Source of the DNA: Blastococcus sp. Marseille-P5729 | GTDB taxonomy: Bacteria > Actinomycetota > Actinomycetes > Mycobacteriales > Antricoccaceae | Length of the DNA: 64,000 bases | Reading direction: 5' to 3' | Assembly: GCF_900292035.1 (NCBI RefSeq) | Contig: NZ_OMPO01000001.1 | Location: 627,192-691,191, forward strand | Shown here: one piece after another, positions 1 to 8,273 of the stretch | Layout: every line of letters starts with the position of its first letter | Numbering within the stretch: the first letter of the stretch is position 1 | The notes under the pieces: generated by a model | Database searches by the model: none | Seen by the model: only the letters and a program-made list of their open reading frames with translations | Told to the model about the DNA's origin: nothing | Program-made: the position numbers and the translations under genes

Positions 1-2
1 AG

Positions 3-185
3 GTCCCGGACAGCCTCGGCGGAGTCCTGGACGCGCTCGAGGAGGATCACGACTTCCTGCTGGAGGGCGGTGTGTTCACCGAAGACCTGATCGAGACCTG
101 GATCCGTTACAAGCGTGAGAAGGAGATCGATCCGATCCGGCTGCGCCCGCACCCGCACGAGTTCGCGCTGTACTTCGATATCTAG
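3..185 (+). CDS. glnA: Glutamine synthetase type I, C-terminal end (partial)
   Basis: The last 60 codons of a GSI enzyme (glutamate + NH3 + ATP to glutamine), cut by the window start. The residues read [16 protein letters not shown], then [14 protein letters not shown] and the terminal [11 protein letters not shown], which is the usual GSI C-terminus. A strong terminator follows at 203-237. In Mycobacterium glnA1 is followed directly by glnE and glnA2. Here those two genes lie 13.8 kb downstream, so this is probably glnA1, the main assimilatory enzyme, with extra DNA gained beside it. The adenylylation loop is outside the window. Confidence 0.93.
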   Translation, partial: VPDSLGGVLDALEEDHDFLLEGGVFTEDLIETWIRYKREKEIDPIRLRPHPHEFALYFDI

Positions 186-202
186 CTCGACCGCTGCGCG
201 GG

Positions 203-237
203 GAATGCCGGGGCCACCGATGGTGGCCCCGGCATTC
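203..237 (+). terminator. Terminator after glnA
   Basis: A perfect 16-bp inverted repeat (arms 203-218 and 222-237) with a 3-nt loop starts 18 nt after the glnA stop codon. No strong T-run follows, as is common for actinobacterial terminators. Confidence 0.85.
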
Positions 238-405
238 ACCGTTCCTGGGCAGCCAAACCGCCGTAGGCCGGAGCCGCGACCACCGGCGCGCCCGCAGACG
301 ATCGACGGGAAGCGCCGGCCTTCGACCCGGAGCTGCTGCCCGTTTCTCCCACCCGTCGTTGTTCCGGGCCGCAAGCCAGGCTCCGAGAGGGGTTGGCTGC
401 AGCGG

Positions 406-423
406 GAGGGGAAAAATCCCCTC
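406..423 (-). terminator. Small hairpin downstream of the regulator remnant
   Basis: GAGGGG and CCCCTC arms enclose an A/T loop about 65 nt beyond the stop of the minus-strand regulator. The rest of 238-487 holds CCTCTTGC-type direct repeats and no gene. Confidence 0.4.
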
Positions 424-487
424 TTGCTGAGGTCAACTCCTCTTCCCGGCGTCAACCCCTCTTGCTAGGGCAATCAGCAGGCAGCGT

Positions 488-1455
488 TCAGGGGCCCAGG
501 TCGTCCTGGTCGATGCGCAGCACCCTGAGCTTGCGGTAGAGCGTCGTCCGGCCGATCCCGAGGATGCGTGCCGCCGCGGCCCGGTTGCCGCCTGCTTCAC
601 GCAGTGCGTCGACGATCGCCGAACGCTCCGAGCGCTCGATGCCCGACAGCGCACGGCCGTGGTGCTGCGCGGTGGCGGACGCCGGCAGGTCGGACTCGCG
701 GATGAGACCTCCCGGCCGCTTGGCGACGAGCTGATTGACCACATTCCGCAGCTCTCCGATGTTCCCTGGCCACTCGCGGCGCATCATCGCCTGCAGAGCC
801 GCGGGCGAGATCGCGCACCGAGCGCCGACCGGGTGCTCCCGAAGCAGGACGTCGACGACGAGCGGGATCGACGAGCGCATGCTCGAGACCGCGGGCAGCT
901 CGACGACGCTGGCGCCGCGCGAGACCACGGCGAGCAATTCCGGGGTGGCGACCGTCAGGTCGACCGTGAGCACCAGCCGGGCCGGAGTCGCGATACCGTC
1001 GGCGAGCTCTGCGGCCGCCGCGAGCACGCGACGCAGCTCGGCGTGCTCGGACTCCGGGAGGCTCTCGACATGCCGCAGTAGCACGCGGCGTCCGGACGCG
1101 AGCGCGAACCGCACCGTCCCGGCCCAGGACGGCGCCCACGCCCGCTGCTGGCCGGACGGGTCGAGGTCCTCGAAGTCCTGACCGGACGCCGACAGCAGCC
1201 GGCGCGCCGCGTAGGCCTTGCCGGTGCCACCCTCCCCCGCGATCGCGACCACCGGACTGGCACCGGCGACCGAGACGAGCTCGTCGTGGACAGCGCTGAC
1301 CGGATGCCAGCGCTGCCCGATCGCACCGGCCGCACCTACCGCGCCAGCCCGCCGCCGCCGTCCGCGCAACGGCGAGATCGCGACCTGGTAGGCGCGCTCC
1401 TCGTCGGCGACGTGGACTCGCTGAGCCCGCAAGTCCACCGGACCGTCCACGAGAT
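488..1455 (-). pseudogene. Fis-type (AcoR-like) regulator, N-terminus deleted
   Basis: The remaining protein has an AAA-like ATPase segment with a Walker-A-like GEGGTGK motif, a WPGNIGELRNVV segment and a C-terminal Fis helix-turn-helix (GGNRAAAARILGIGRTTLYRKL). It therefore resembles AcoR-family activators of catabolic operons. No GAFTGA loop is present, so sigma-54 contact is not supported. The usual N-terminal GAF sensor is missing: similarity stops near 1455, where the opposite strand becomes the tail of a monooxygenase gene. The frame stays open to about 1804, but that extension is antisense sequence. I infer that a deletion removed the sensor half, leaving a probably non-functional gene. 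Confidence 0.7.
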
Positions 1456-1582
1456 GGATCTGCGGCGCGAACATTCCGGCAAGACCAACGCGGTGATGTT
1501 CTACATGGGCGGGCTTAGCGCCTACCGGGACATCCTCGGCGAGGTCAAGGGCAAGCAGTACGACGGCTTCGCGATGCGCTAA
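1455..1582 (+). pseudogene. Baeyer-Villiger monooxygenase, C-terminal remnant
   Basis: Only the last ~42 codons of a flavin Baeyer-Villiger monooxygenase (cyclohexanone monooxygenase type) remain. From 1455 the frame reads WICGANIP, and after a one-base deletion in the G-run at 1478-1479 it continues GKTNAVMFYMGGL, SAYRDILGEV and YDGFAMR to the stop. Restoring one G gives the family's GANIPGK motif and its typical ending. BVMO genes are often divergent from AcoR-like regulators, which fits the neighbouring truncated regulator. The fragment lacks both FAD and NADPH sites and cannot be active. Confidence 0.68.
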
Positions 1583-1625
1583 CCGACCCTCAACCCACGG
1601 CGCACGGCTCGCGTCGTGCACTGCT

Positions 1626-1660
1626 GTCGGGCTCGGACGCGCGAAGCGTCCGGGCCCGAC
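1626..1660 (+). terminator. Terminator-like hairpin after the BVMO remnant
   Basis: GTCGGGCTCGGACGC pairs with GCGTCCGGGCCCGAC around a 5-nt loop, 44 nt after the remnant's stop. It is probably the old terminator of the monooxygenase gene. The remainder up to 1875 shows no gene. Confidence 0.65.
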
Positions 1661-1890
1661 GGTGGTTGATAACCGCGATAACCCCCACTCTGAGGGCGAA
1701 CAGCAGGTCGAGGGAGTCCTGGTGCCAGGACTCGACGTCCAGCGCAGCTCGGACGGCGCGTCGCAGGATCGCCGACCCACATTTGTCGTCTCCCGCCAGC
1801 ACATATACGGTAGTCGTGAGCCTGACTTGACATCCGAATCATGTTTGCTCGAACGATGGCCACGAACCGACGAGGATGGACGACAGACGC

Positions 1891-3153
1891 ATGCGCACCA
1901 ACACGACCACAGCCACCATCAGCCTGGCAGCGGCAGCGGTGATGCTGCTGGCCGCCTGCTCGAACAAGGCCGCCGACTCCGGTTCCGGAGGGGACGGCGA
2001 TCTCAAGACCGACTACGGCGTCACGGCCGACGAGATCACTCTCGGGGTGCTCACCGACACCTCCGGCGTCTTCAAGGCTGTCGGGCTGAACCTCACCCAG
2101 GGGGACCAGCTGTGGGCGGACAAGGTCAACGAGGCGGGTGGCATCTGTGGCCGCGACATCAAGCTGGCCCTGCAGGACCACGGTTACAAGGCCGACAACG
2201 CGGTCTCGCTCTATGAGCAGGGCAAGCAGGACATCGTCGGCTATGTCCAGCTGCTCGGCTCGCCCATCGTGGCGGCGCTGAAGTCGAAGGTCGTCAGCGA
2301 CGAGATGCTGGCGGTCATCGGCACGAACTCCTCGGTGCTGCTGGACAACGACTACCTGATGATGCCGGGGACCGGCTACGACCTCGAGATGATCAACGGG
2401 CTGGCATGGGCGAGCGAGCAGGGCATGCTCGCCGACGGCGACAAGATCGGCCATGTCTATATCGACTCGGAGTACGGCCAGAACGGGCTGCTGGGCTCGA
2501 AGCACTACGCGAAGCAGCACGGCATCGAGGTCGTCGAGGTACCCGTCGGGGCGGCCGACACCGACATGACCGCGACGATCACCAAGCTCAAGAACGACGG
2601 GGTCAAGCTGATCGCGCTGTCCCTCGCTCCAGCCGGTGCGGCATCGGCCGCGCTGCAGAACCAGGTGCAGGGGCTGAATGTGCCAATCATCGGCAACAAC
2701 CCCAACTTCGCGACCGCACTGCTCAGCGACGCGTCGGTCGTGAGCGCGATGGAGAACTTCCACATCGCCCAGGGTTACGAGACCTACTCGGGTGAGAGCG
2801 AGCTGAGCAAGGAGATCCAGGCCTCCTTCGATGAGCGCTACCCGGACGAGGAGCCCGGCTACGGGATCCCGCCCGGTTACCTCGGCGGGCTGATGTGGGA
2901 GGCGATCCTCAACGAGGCATGCGACAACGGGGACATGACCCGCGAGGGTCTCCTGGAGGCGCGGCTGAGCCTGGACAGCGTCGATGCCCAGGGGCTGTCC
3001 GCGGACATGGACCTCAGCAACCCCGGCGTACCGGCCACCCGCTCGGTCTACATCGTGAAGATCGACCCGGACGCCCCGGGAGGCGAGTCGATCGTCGAAG
3101 GGCCTTACGTGACCGACGAGGCCAAGGAGTACGAGACGCCGTACCAGCAGTAA
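1891..3153 (+). CDS. ABC transporter substrate-binding lipoprotein (LivK/Peripla_BP_6 type)
   Basis: A 420-aa extracytoplasmic solute-binding protein of the branched-chain amino acid/amide family. A signal peptide ends in the lipobox LLAAC, so the mature protein should be anchored by a lipidated cysteine. The mature start (ITLGVLTDTSGVFKAVG) and the later GAADTDMTATITKLK segment are typical of type I periplasmic-binding folds. A start at 1876, five codons upstream, is also possible; neither has a good Shine-Dalgarno. No permease or ATPase genes flank it, so it is an orphan that must share a transporter encoded elsewhere. The ligand is unknown. Confidence 0.85.
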   Translation: MRTNTTTATISLAAAAVMLLAACSNKAADSGSGGDGDLKTDYGVTADEITLGVLTDTSGVFKAVGLNLTQGDQLWADKVNEAGGICGRDIKLALQDHGYKADNAVSLYEQGKQDIVGYVQLLGSPIVAALKSKVVSDEMLAVIGTNSSVLLDNDYLMMPGTGYDLEMINGLAWASEQGMLADGDKIGHVYIDSEYGQNGLLGSKHYAKQHGIEVVEVPVGAADTDMTATITKLKNDGVKLIALSLAPAGAASAALQNQVQGLNVPIIGNNPNFATALLSDASVVSAMENFHIAQGYETYSGESELSKEIQASFDERYPDEEPGYGIPPGYLGGLMWEAILNEACDNGDMTREGLLEARLSLDSVDAQGLSADMDLSNPGVPATRSVYIVKIDPDAPGGESIVEGPYVTDEAKEYETPYQQ

Positions 3154-3182
3154 GCCGAAACCTGGCGTTCATCCGGCCTCCC

Positions 3183-3188
3183 TAGACT
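3183..3188 (+). promoter_or_regulatory. Probable -10 element of the PFK gene
   Basis: TAGACT lies 35 nt before the GTG start. It matches the TAgrnT hexamer seen before several genes here. The -35 is not clear. Confidence 0.4.
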
Positions 3189-3223
3189 GGCTGGGCACCC
3201 CAGTCACCGCTGAGAGGATCCCT

Positions 3224-5518
3224 GTGCCCGAGAACTCCAACCCCACCCGGATCGGCGTCCTGACCTCCGGTGGCGATGCGCCCGGCATGAACGCCGCACT
3301 GCGCGCCGTCGTCCGGTCGGGCTTGAACGCCGGCGCCGAAGTCTACGCGATCTACGAGGGCTGGCAAGGCGCGGTCACCGGTGGCGACTACATCAAGCCG
3401 ATGGGCTGGGAGGATGTCTCCGGGATCCTGCAGCGCGGCGGGACGGTGATCGGAACCGCCCGGTGCGCCGAGTTCCGCGAGGTCGAGGGACGCCGCACCG
3501 CCGTCCGCAACCTGGTCAACGTCGGGATCGACCGCCTGGCGGTGATCGGCGGCGACGGCTCACTGCGCGGTGCGGACGAGCTGCGCGAGGAGTGGCCCCA
3601 GTTCATCGACGAGCTGCTCGCCGCCGGCGAGATCAGCCAGGAGACCGCCACGCGGCACCCGAAGCTCATGCTCGCGGGACTGGTCGGCTCGATCGACAAC
3701 GACATGGTCGGCACCGACATGACCATCGGCGCCGACTCGGCGCTGCACCGCATCACGGACGCGATCGACGCGATCACCTCAACGGCGGCCAGCCACCAGC
3801 GGGCCTTCATCATCGAGGTGATGGGACGTGACTGCGGCTACCTCGCCCTGATGAGTGCACTGGCCGGCGGCGCGGACTACGTCTTCATCCCGGAGCTTCC
3901 GCCGGGTCCGGACTGGCCCGAGGAGATGTGCTCGGTGATCGAGCGCGCCCGTGCGGCCGGACGACGGGACTCGATCATCGTCGTGGCCGAGGGCGCCCGC
4001 GACTCCAGCGGCGAGAAGATCACCTGCGACCAGGTCCGTTCCGCGGTTCAGGATCGCCTCGGGCAGGACGCGCGGATCACCGATCTCGGCCACGTGCAGC
4101 GCGGCGGTACGCCGAGCGCATACGACCGGTGGATGGCCTCCGTGGTGGGCGTCGCGGCCACCGATGAGCTGCTCTCGGCGGGACCGGACAGCGAGCCGGG
4201 CGTGATCGGCGTCCACCACAACCAGGTCGTGAAGCGCCCCCTGATGCAGGCGGTGCAGCAGACCCGCAGGATCGGCGAGCTGGTCAGCGAGCGACGCTAC
4301 GAGGAGGCGGCGGAGGCCCGCGGGTCGAGCTTCGCGCGGTCGATGGAGATCTTCCACGCGATCTCCGAGGCCGGGCCCACGGTCTGCCCCGAGGGCGCCG
4401 CGAAGCGGATCGGCGTCATCCACGCCGGCGGTCTGGCTCCCGGCATGAACACCGCGGTGTGGGCCGCCGTCCGGCTCGGTATCGACCGCGGCCACCAGAT
4501 GGTCGGGATCAACGGCGGCTTCCCCGGGTTCAAGCGGGGCCGGGTCGCCGACCTCGAATGGGGCGACGTGGAGGGATGGGTCAGCCGCGGCGGCGCCGAG
4601 CTCGGCACCCGCCGCGCGATCCCGACCGTCGACGATCTCTACGAGATCGGCCGCACGATCGAGAACACCCGGCTCGACGCGCTGCTGGTGATCGGCGGGT
4701 ACGCAGCCTACGAGTCGGTGCGCCTGATGGTCACCGAGCGCAAGCGCTACCCGGCCTTCCGGATCCCGATCGCGCTGCTGCCGGCGAGCATCGACAACAA
4801 CCTGCCGAGCTGGAAGATGTCGATCGGCGCCGACTCCGCGCTCGGCGTCGCGACTGAGGCGCTGGACCGGGTGAAGCAGTCGGCGTCCGCCCATCGACGC
4901 TGCTTCGTGGTCGAGACGATGGGCCGCAACTGTGGATTCCTGGCGCAGATGAGCGGCTTGGCGGCCGGCGCCGAGCGCGTCTACCTCAACGAGGACGGCA
5001 TCGACATCGCCACCCTCGAGGAAGACATCCGCCAGATGCGGGCCGCTTTCGAGCAGGGCCGCCGCTTCTACCTCGTCGTCCGCAACGAGGAGGCGAACGA
5101 GTACTACACGACCGACGTCCTGGCGCGGCTGTTCGAGGCCGAGAGCAACGACCTGTACGACGTCCGCAGCCTGATCATCGGGCACGTGCAGGAGGGGCCG
5201 CTCCCGAGCCCCTTCGACCGGATGACGGCCGCGCGCCTCGCCTCCGGCGGGATCGGCTTCCTCACTGAGCAGCTGGAGGCCGGCCGCTCGGACGTCGCCT
5301 TCGCTGGCGAGGCCGACAAGAGCCTGGTGATGCTTCCGCTCAACGAGCTCGCCGCACACATCGACGAGAACACGCGGCGCCCGGTGGACCAGTGGTGGCA
5401 CGAGCTGCGGGCCACCGCGGCGAAGATCAACGAGCGCAGCTTCACCGACACCCCATTGGGCACCGCACCTGGCGAGCGGTTGGCCCAGAACGGCGAGGGC
5501 AGGAAGTTCCGAGCCTGA
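3224..5518 (+). CDS. pfkA: Eukaryote-type double-domain 6-phosphofructokinase
   Basis: A 764-aa ATP-dependent PFK (fructose-6-phosphate to fructose-1,6-bisphosphate), twice the usual bacterial length, with two tandem PFK domains. The N-terminal half keeps the catalytic motifs: GGDAPGMNA at 16-24, GGDGS at 109-113, GSIDND at 155-160, MGRDCGY and GHVQRGGTPSAYDR. The C-terminal half (from ~395) is degenerate: GGYAA replaces GGDGS and SIDNN replaces SIDND, as in animal and fungal enzymes where that half is regulatory. Runs such as GTDMTIGADSALHRI and VFIPELPPGPDW closely resemble animal PFK. The GTG start has GAGAGGA upstream. Allosteric control by the second half is inferred. Confidence 0.93.
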   Translation: MPENSNPTRIGVLTSGGDAPGMNAALRAVVRSGLNAGAEVYAIYEGWQGAVTGGDYIKPMGWEDVSGILQRGGTVIGTARCAEFREVEGRRTAVRNLVNVGIDRLAVIGGDGSLRGADELREEWPQFIDELLAAGEISQETATRHPKLMLAGLVGSIDNDMVGTDMTIGADSALHRITDAIDAITSTAASHQRAFIIEVMGRDCGYLALMSALAGGADYVFIPELPPGPDWPEEMCSVIERARAAGRRDSIIVVAEGARDSSGEKITCDQVRSAVQDRLGQDARITDLGHVQRGGTPSAYDRWMASVVGVAATDELLSAGPDSEPGVIGVHHNQVVKRPLMQAVQQTRRIGELVSERRYEEAAEARGSSFARSMEIFHAISEAGPTVCPEGAAKRIGVIHAGGLAPGMNTAVWAAVRLGIDRGHQMVGINGGFPGFKRGRVADLEWGDVEGWVSRGGAELGTRRAIPTVDDLYEIGRTIENTRLDALLVIGGYAAYESVRLMVTERKRYPAFRIPIALLPASIDNNLPSWKMSIGADSALGVATEALDRVKQSASAHRRCFVVETMGRNCGFLAQMSGLAAGAERVYLNEDGIDIATLEEDIRQMRAAFEQGRRFYLVVRNEEANEYYTTDVLARLFEAESNDLYDVRSLIIGHVQEGPLPSPFDRMTAARLASGGIGFLTEQLEAGRSDVAFAGEADKSLVMLPLNELAAHIDENTRRPVDQWWHELRATAAKINERSFTDTPLGTAPGERLAQNGEGRKFRA

Positions 5519-5672
5519 CCGTCCGTCGCGTCGAGCTCGACCTGGTGCACCAGCTCCTACAGACCGAAGCGCGACGATCGCGCAGCTGCTCGTAACGAAA
5601 CACCCCGGTTATGGCGGGCTTCAATCCTTCGTGTGAGTCTTTCACGAGAGGGCGACAGTTCAGTCGCGTCGT

Positions 5673-5936
5673 TCAGGTCCGGTACACGTGCGCTCTGTGA
5701 CCGACGCGCACGATCAAGATGCTCTCGGTCTCCTCGTCGTAATCGAACAGCACCCGGTAGTCGCCGTTCCTCGCAGAGCGCACCCCGTCGAGATCGCCCG
5801 CAAGGGGCTTGCTGAGCCGCAGGGGGTTGGTCGCGAGCCGCTCGTCCACATAGGTCGCGACCGCGGCCGCCACACGTAGCGGCAACCGCGCCAGGTCGCG
5901 AACAGCCCGGGGCGACCAATGGACCGAGGCGCTCAT
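5673..5936 (-). CDS. relE: RelE/ParE family toxin
   Basis: An 87-aa type II toxin. VHWSPRAVRDLARLP at the N-terminus, then LAGDLDGVRSARNGDYRVLFDYDEE and the terminal RVGHRAHVYR are classic RelE/ParE landmarks. Basic residues in the RSARNGDYR segment would form the active site of an mRNA interferase. Its ATG overlaps the antitoxin stop by one base (TGATG), giving coupled translation. Whether it is RelE-like (ribosomal) or ParE-like (gyrase) cannot be decided by eye; the SARNGDYRV core favours RelE. Confidence 0.88.
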   Translation of the reverse strand: MSASVHWSPRAVRDLARLPLRVAAAVATYVDERLATNPLRLSKPLAGDLDGVRSARNGDYRVLFDYDEETESILIVRVGHRAHVYRT

Positions 5937-6208
5937 CAGCTCGGCAACCCCAGCTGTCCTCGCAGGTCCGCGCTCGAGAGCGATTCACCTCGAGCATGGG
6001 CGGCTCGCGCCTCGTCGACGTCGGCACGCACTCCAGGCTGTGAGAGCCAGTACAGCGTCTCGTGCAGTGACTCCAGGTCATCAGCGGACATCAGCACAGC
6101 AGCCGGCCGACCATGACGAGTGATCGTCACGATCTCGTGCGTACTATCTACGTCCTCGACCAGACCCGAAAGCTTGTCCTTGGCTTCCGACAATGGCACT
6201 GTCCTCAT
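5936..6208 (-). CDS. relB: Phd/YefM family antitoxin
   Basis: A 90-aa antitoxin whose N-terminus (MRTVPLSEAKDKLSGLVEDV) and following ITRHGRPAAVLMSADDLESL match the Phd/YefM DNA-binding fold. The C-terminal tail, rich in acidic residues and alanine, would wrap the toxin. It precedes the toxin in a two-gene operon. The palindromes at 6242-6264, just upstream, are likely autorepression sites. The pair may be a stabiliser of the surrounding island. Confidence 0.88.
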   Translation of the reverse strand: MRTVPLSEAKDKLSGLVEDVDSTHEIVTITRHGRPAAVLMSADDLESLHETLYWLSQPGVRADVDEARAAHARGESLSSADLRGQLGLPS

Positions 6209-6241
6209 GCCGCTTAGTCTAGCATCACACTTAGCCGGTGT

Positions 6242-6264
6242 ATAGCCAGCTATCTAGCCGATAG
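6242..6264. promoter_or_regulatory. Overlapping palindromes, likely antitoxin operator
   Basis: ATAGC-CA-GCTAT (6242-6253) overlaps CTATC-TAGCC-GATAG (6250-6264), 34 nt before the antitoxin start. Phd/YefM antitoxins autorepress through such palindromes, so the role follows from position. Confidence 0.55.
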
Positions 6265-6803
6265 TCCACGTCATGGCAACCAGAGCGGCATCATTGCATC
6301 GGATGCACGCGAGGCGGTCCCCGTAGTTCGTTTCCCCCTCGCCGTCTGCTCGTCAATCTGCCGGATCAGGATGGTGTAGTCCCGTGGCGTTGTTAAATCC
6401 TCCCCAGGAATCTGGAGCTCTTCATGCCGCATTCTGAACGGAGCGGCTTGGCGTGCCGAGCGAGCAGCGTATTCAGGCGAGTGCTGGCCAACTATCGGAG
6501 CGGCGGCTTACCTCTCAGAACCCACGTTGCGTGCCTGAATCGCATTCGATTCTCACGAAGTCGAAGCGAGGCGCGGCGCACGGCCCCGCCAAGACCTAGC
6601 GGATCTCCGAGAAATCTCCGGTGGCCTTGCTCGACCACACACCACTGTCGATCTCGGCCAACGGATCGTGCACAGGCTCTCGAGCGGGCCCCCTGATGCT
6701 TTTTGTTCACCCGATCGGGTGACTCACCTTCCTTGCGCATCCGAGATTCTGATCCAGAAAGGCGCCCCGTGACGACGGGCCAACCCCGTGCACGTTGTTC
6801 ACA
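6265..6803. other. Stretch without a recognisable gene
   Basis: Visibly less GC-rich than the core genes. Short open frames occur on both strands, but none looks like a known protein or has a ribosome-binding site. Together with the IS remnant that follows it looks like decayed mobile DNA. Confidence 0.5.
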
Positions 6804-6921
6804 ATGGGGTTCATCGATCAGCTGCGCGGTGGGGTACGCAGTCGAGTCGATCCTCCGCATCCTGCGCGAGCAGGGCGTGAAGATCGCTGCACGCACCTAT
6901 CGGTCCTGGGGCAAGCCGATG
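6804..6921 (+). pseudogene. IS3-family transposase OrfB remnant, frameshifted
   Basis: The N-terminal start of an IS3-type OrfB is readable in two frames. MGFIDQLRG comes first, and after a frameshift near 6826-6842 it continues GYAVESILRILREQG and VKIAARTYRSW. The order FIDQLR...AVESILRILREQG...IAARTYRSW is the usual beginning of these transposases. The DDE catalytic core and the rest of the element are absent, and no terminal inverted repeats could be identified. This is a molecular fossil between two toxin-antitoxin operons. Confidence 0.65.
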
Positions 6922-7269
6922 TCAGTCGTGGTCAATTCCTAGGAATCGAGCAAGACATAGCCGCAGTTCGCGCAGCGAACCGCGATCGACCTCCCCCGCG
7001 GTGTCGGTGATCCGCCGCCGGTCGATGGTGCGCGGTTGTTCGGTCATCGCGAAGCAGGCTTCGTCCAGCCCGGTGCTGCCGCGCAACCGCACATGGTTGG
7101 GCAGTCCGCGGTCGCGGGTGGTGATCGGCAGAACGATCACCACGTTCGGGATCGCGGCAAGGTACTCGTCCGAGGAGACGACGACCGCGGGTCGGTGGCC
7201 GGCTTGCTCAGAGCCCACGACTGGATTCAAATTCACCCACACGACCTGTCCACAGACAAGCTCAGGCAT
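6922..7269 (-). CDS. mazF: MazF-like endoribonuclease toxin
   Basis: A 115-aa PemK/MazF toxin, an mRNA interferase. MPELVCGQVVWVNLNPVVGSE contains the GQVVWVNLNP strand and loop. HRPAVVVSSDEYL and VVIVLPITTR follow, and the AMTEQPRTIDRRRI segment carries the conserved arginine/threonine region. The start at 7269 is chosen because the family begins right at GQVVWV and because it overlaps the antitoxin end by 8 bases; upstream in-frame codons are antitoxin antisense. It forms an operon with the RHH-type antitoxin. Confidence 0.9.
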   Translation of the reverse strand: MPELVCGQVVWVNLNPVVGSEQAGHRPAVVVSSDEYLAAIPNVVIVLPITTRDRGLPNHVRLRGSTGLDEACFAMTEQPRTIDRRRITDTAGEVDRGSLRELRLCLARFLGIDHD

Positions 7270-7501
7270 GGTCGAGCCCGTCAGCGGCGGTCGCATCCCA
7301 TGCGCTGGTTTCAGCGTCGTAGTCATCATCAGCCGGCATGGCGTCGTATCGGGCTCGGATTGCCTCGAACCACCGCGCGCGCTCGTAATCGGCGATGAGT
7401 TCCTCGACAAGCCTGCCAGGCGTGACGCCGCGGGCCGATGCTGCTGAGTTCAGCCGGTCGCGCACATGAGTCGAGACCTTGATTGTCGTGGTAGCCGCCA
7501 T
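7262..7501 (-). CDS. mazE: Ribbon-helix-helix antitoxin paired with MazF
   Basis: A 79-aa protein beginning MAATTTIKVSTHVRDRLNSA, which resembles a ribbon-helix-helix DNA-binding module. ARGVTPGRLVEELIADYE then forms the helices, and the C-terminal half is acidic (MPADDDYDAE) and would neutralise the basic toxin. The genes overlap by 8 bp. The pair is of the actinobacterial MazEF type with an RHH rather than an AbrB-type antitoxin. It is the second TA module within 1.8 kb. Confidence 0.82.
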   Translation of the reverse strand: MAATTTIKVSTHVRDRLNSAASARGVTPGRLVEELIADYERARWFEAIRARYDAMPADDDYDAETSAWDATAADGLDHA

Positions 7502-7504
7502 GCC

Positions 7505-8239
7505 TCAAGTATACGATCGTGACGCGACACCAGCCACAATTCTAGGGCCGAGCTTGTATTCGAAAATGTAGCCACTAATCCCAGCGGTGCCCGATCGGCC
7601 AACCCCGTCAGGAACCGGGAGGCCACCGCATCGAGCTGGCGGACGCGTCTGAAGGTGAAACGAGCGCAGGAACGAACCCAGCGTCGAGGGCGCGTAGGCG
7701 TTGACGAAGACCTTGCCCATCCCACCGTGACGAAGCAACTCCCCATCCAGGCCGAGAACCCGCGACCCGATCACGCCGCCGCTGCCGAGGTAGATGTCGG
7801 GCGTGTCGCCGCCGGCAGTGAACCCGCACCGGACGGTCCCGTTCTCGCTGGCGGTCCCCGACCCGCTCGTCTGGTGGGAGATGATCCTCCCAGTGGCATC
7901 GCGCGTGTAGGCCACGGTCGCGGCCGTCCCGGTTCCGTTCGGGGTGATGGTCTTCACGTGGCGATCGGCCGCGTCGTAGACGAAGATCGTCACCTCACCG
8001 CCGTTGGTGCTGGTGACCTTGGTGGTGTTGCCGTGCTTGTCGTAGACGTAGGCCCGCCCGCTGTTGCTGGACTGGATACGGCCGGCGTTGACGTAGCAAT
8101 AGCTCGTCGCCGGTTGCGGCGCTGCGGCGATGGCGCGGGTCTCGTTGACGCGGTTGGAGTTCTTGCCCGCGGCCGTCGCGCAGCCTGCAGCCGCCAAGGC
8201 CAACCGGGGCTTCCTGCAGGCGCCCGACGGCGCGATCAC
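7505..8239 (-). pseudogene. RHS/YD-repeat protein, C-terminal fragment
   Basis: About 150 codons carry RHS YD repeats (YCYVNAGRIQSSNSG, AYVYDKHGNTTKV, FVYDAADRHVKTI, VAYTRDATGRIISHQ), followed by GFTAGGDTPDIYL and RVLGLDGELLRHGG. RHS proteins are large secreted toxin-delivery shells. The C-terminal 100 codons no longer look like an RHS core, and the expected core-ending signature and toxin tip are not recognisable. There is no signal peptide or plausible start: the frame begins inside the repeats. The missing N-terminal part lies on the same strand at 9438-10382, separated by an unrelated ORF. Confidence 0.7.
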
Positions 8240-8273
8240 ACCCTACGGCGATGCCTACATGAAGTGCGGCCGT

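Noticed and set aside
1286-1582. A 98-aa plus-strand protein
   Set aside because: Its first half is antisense of the regulator. Only the end is a BVMO tail, and that is frameshifted relative to the motif upstream.
488-1804. Full-length 438-aa sigma-54 activator
   Set aside because: No GAFTGA loop, and the N-terminal third is antisense of other sequence.
3779-5401. A 540-codon minus-strand frame across the PFK gene
   Set aside because: Antisense shadow with Leu/Val/Arg/His-biased composition; PFK on the plus strand is unambiguous.
5540-5551. Perfect palindrome CTGGTGCACCAG after PFK
   Set aside because: Twelve bp without neighbouring promoter or repeat; may be chance or a minor terminator part.
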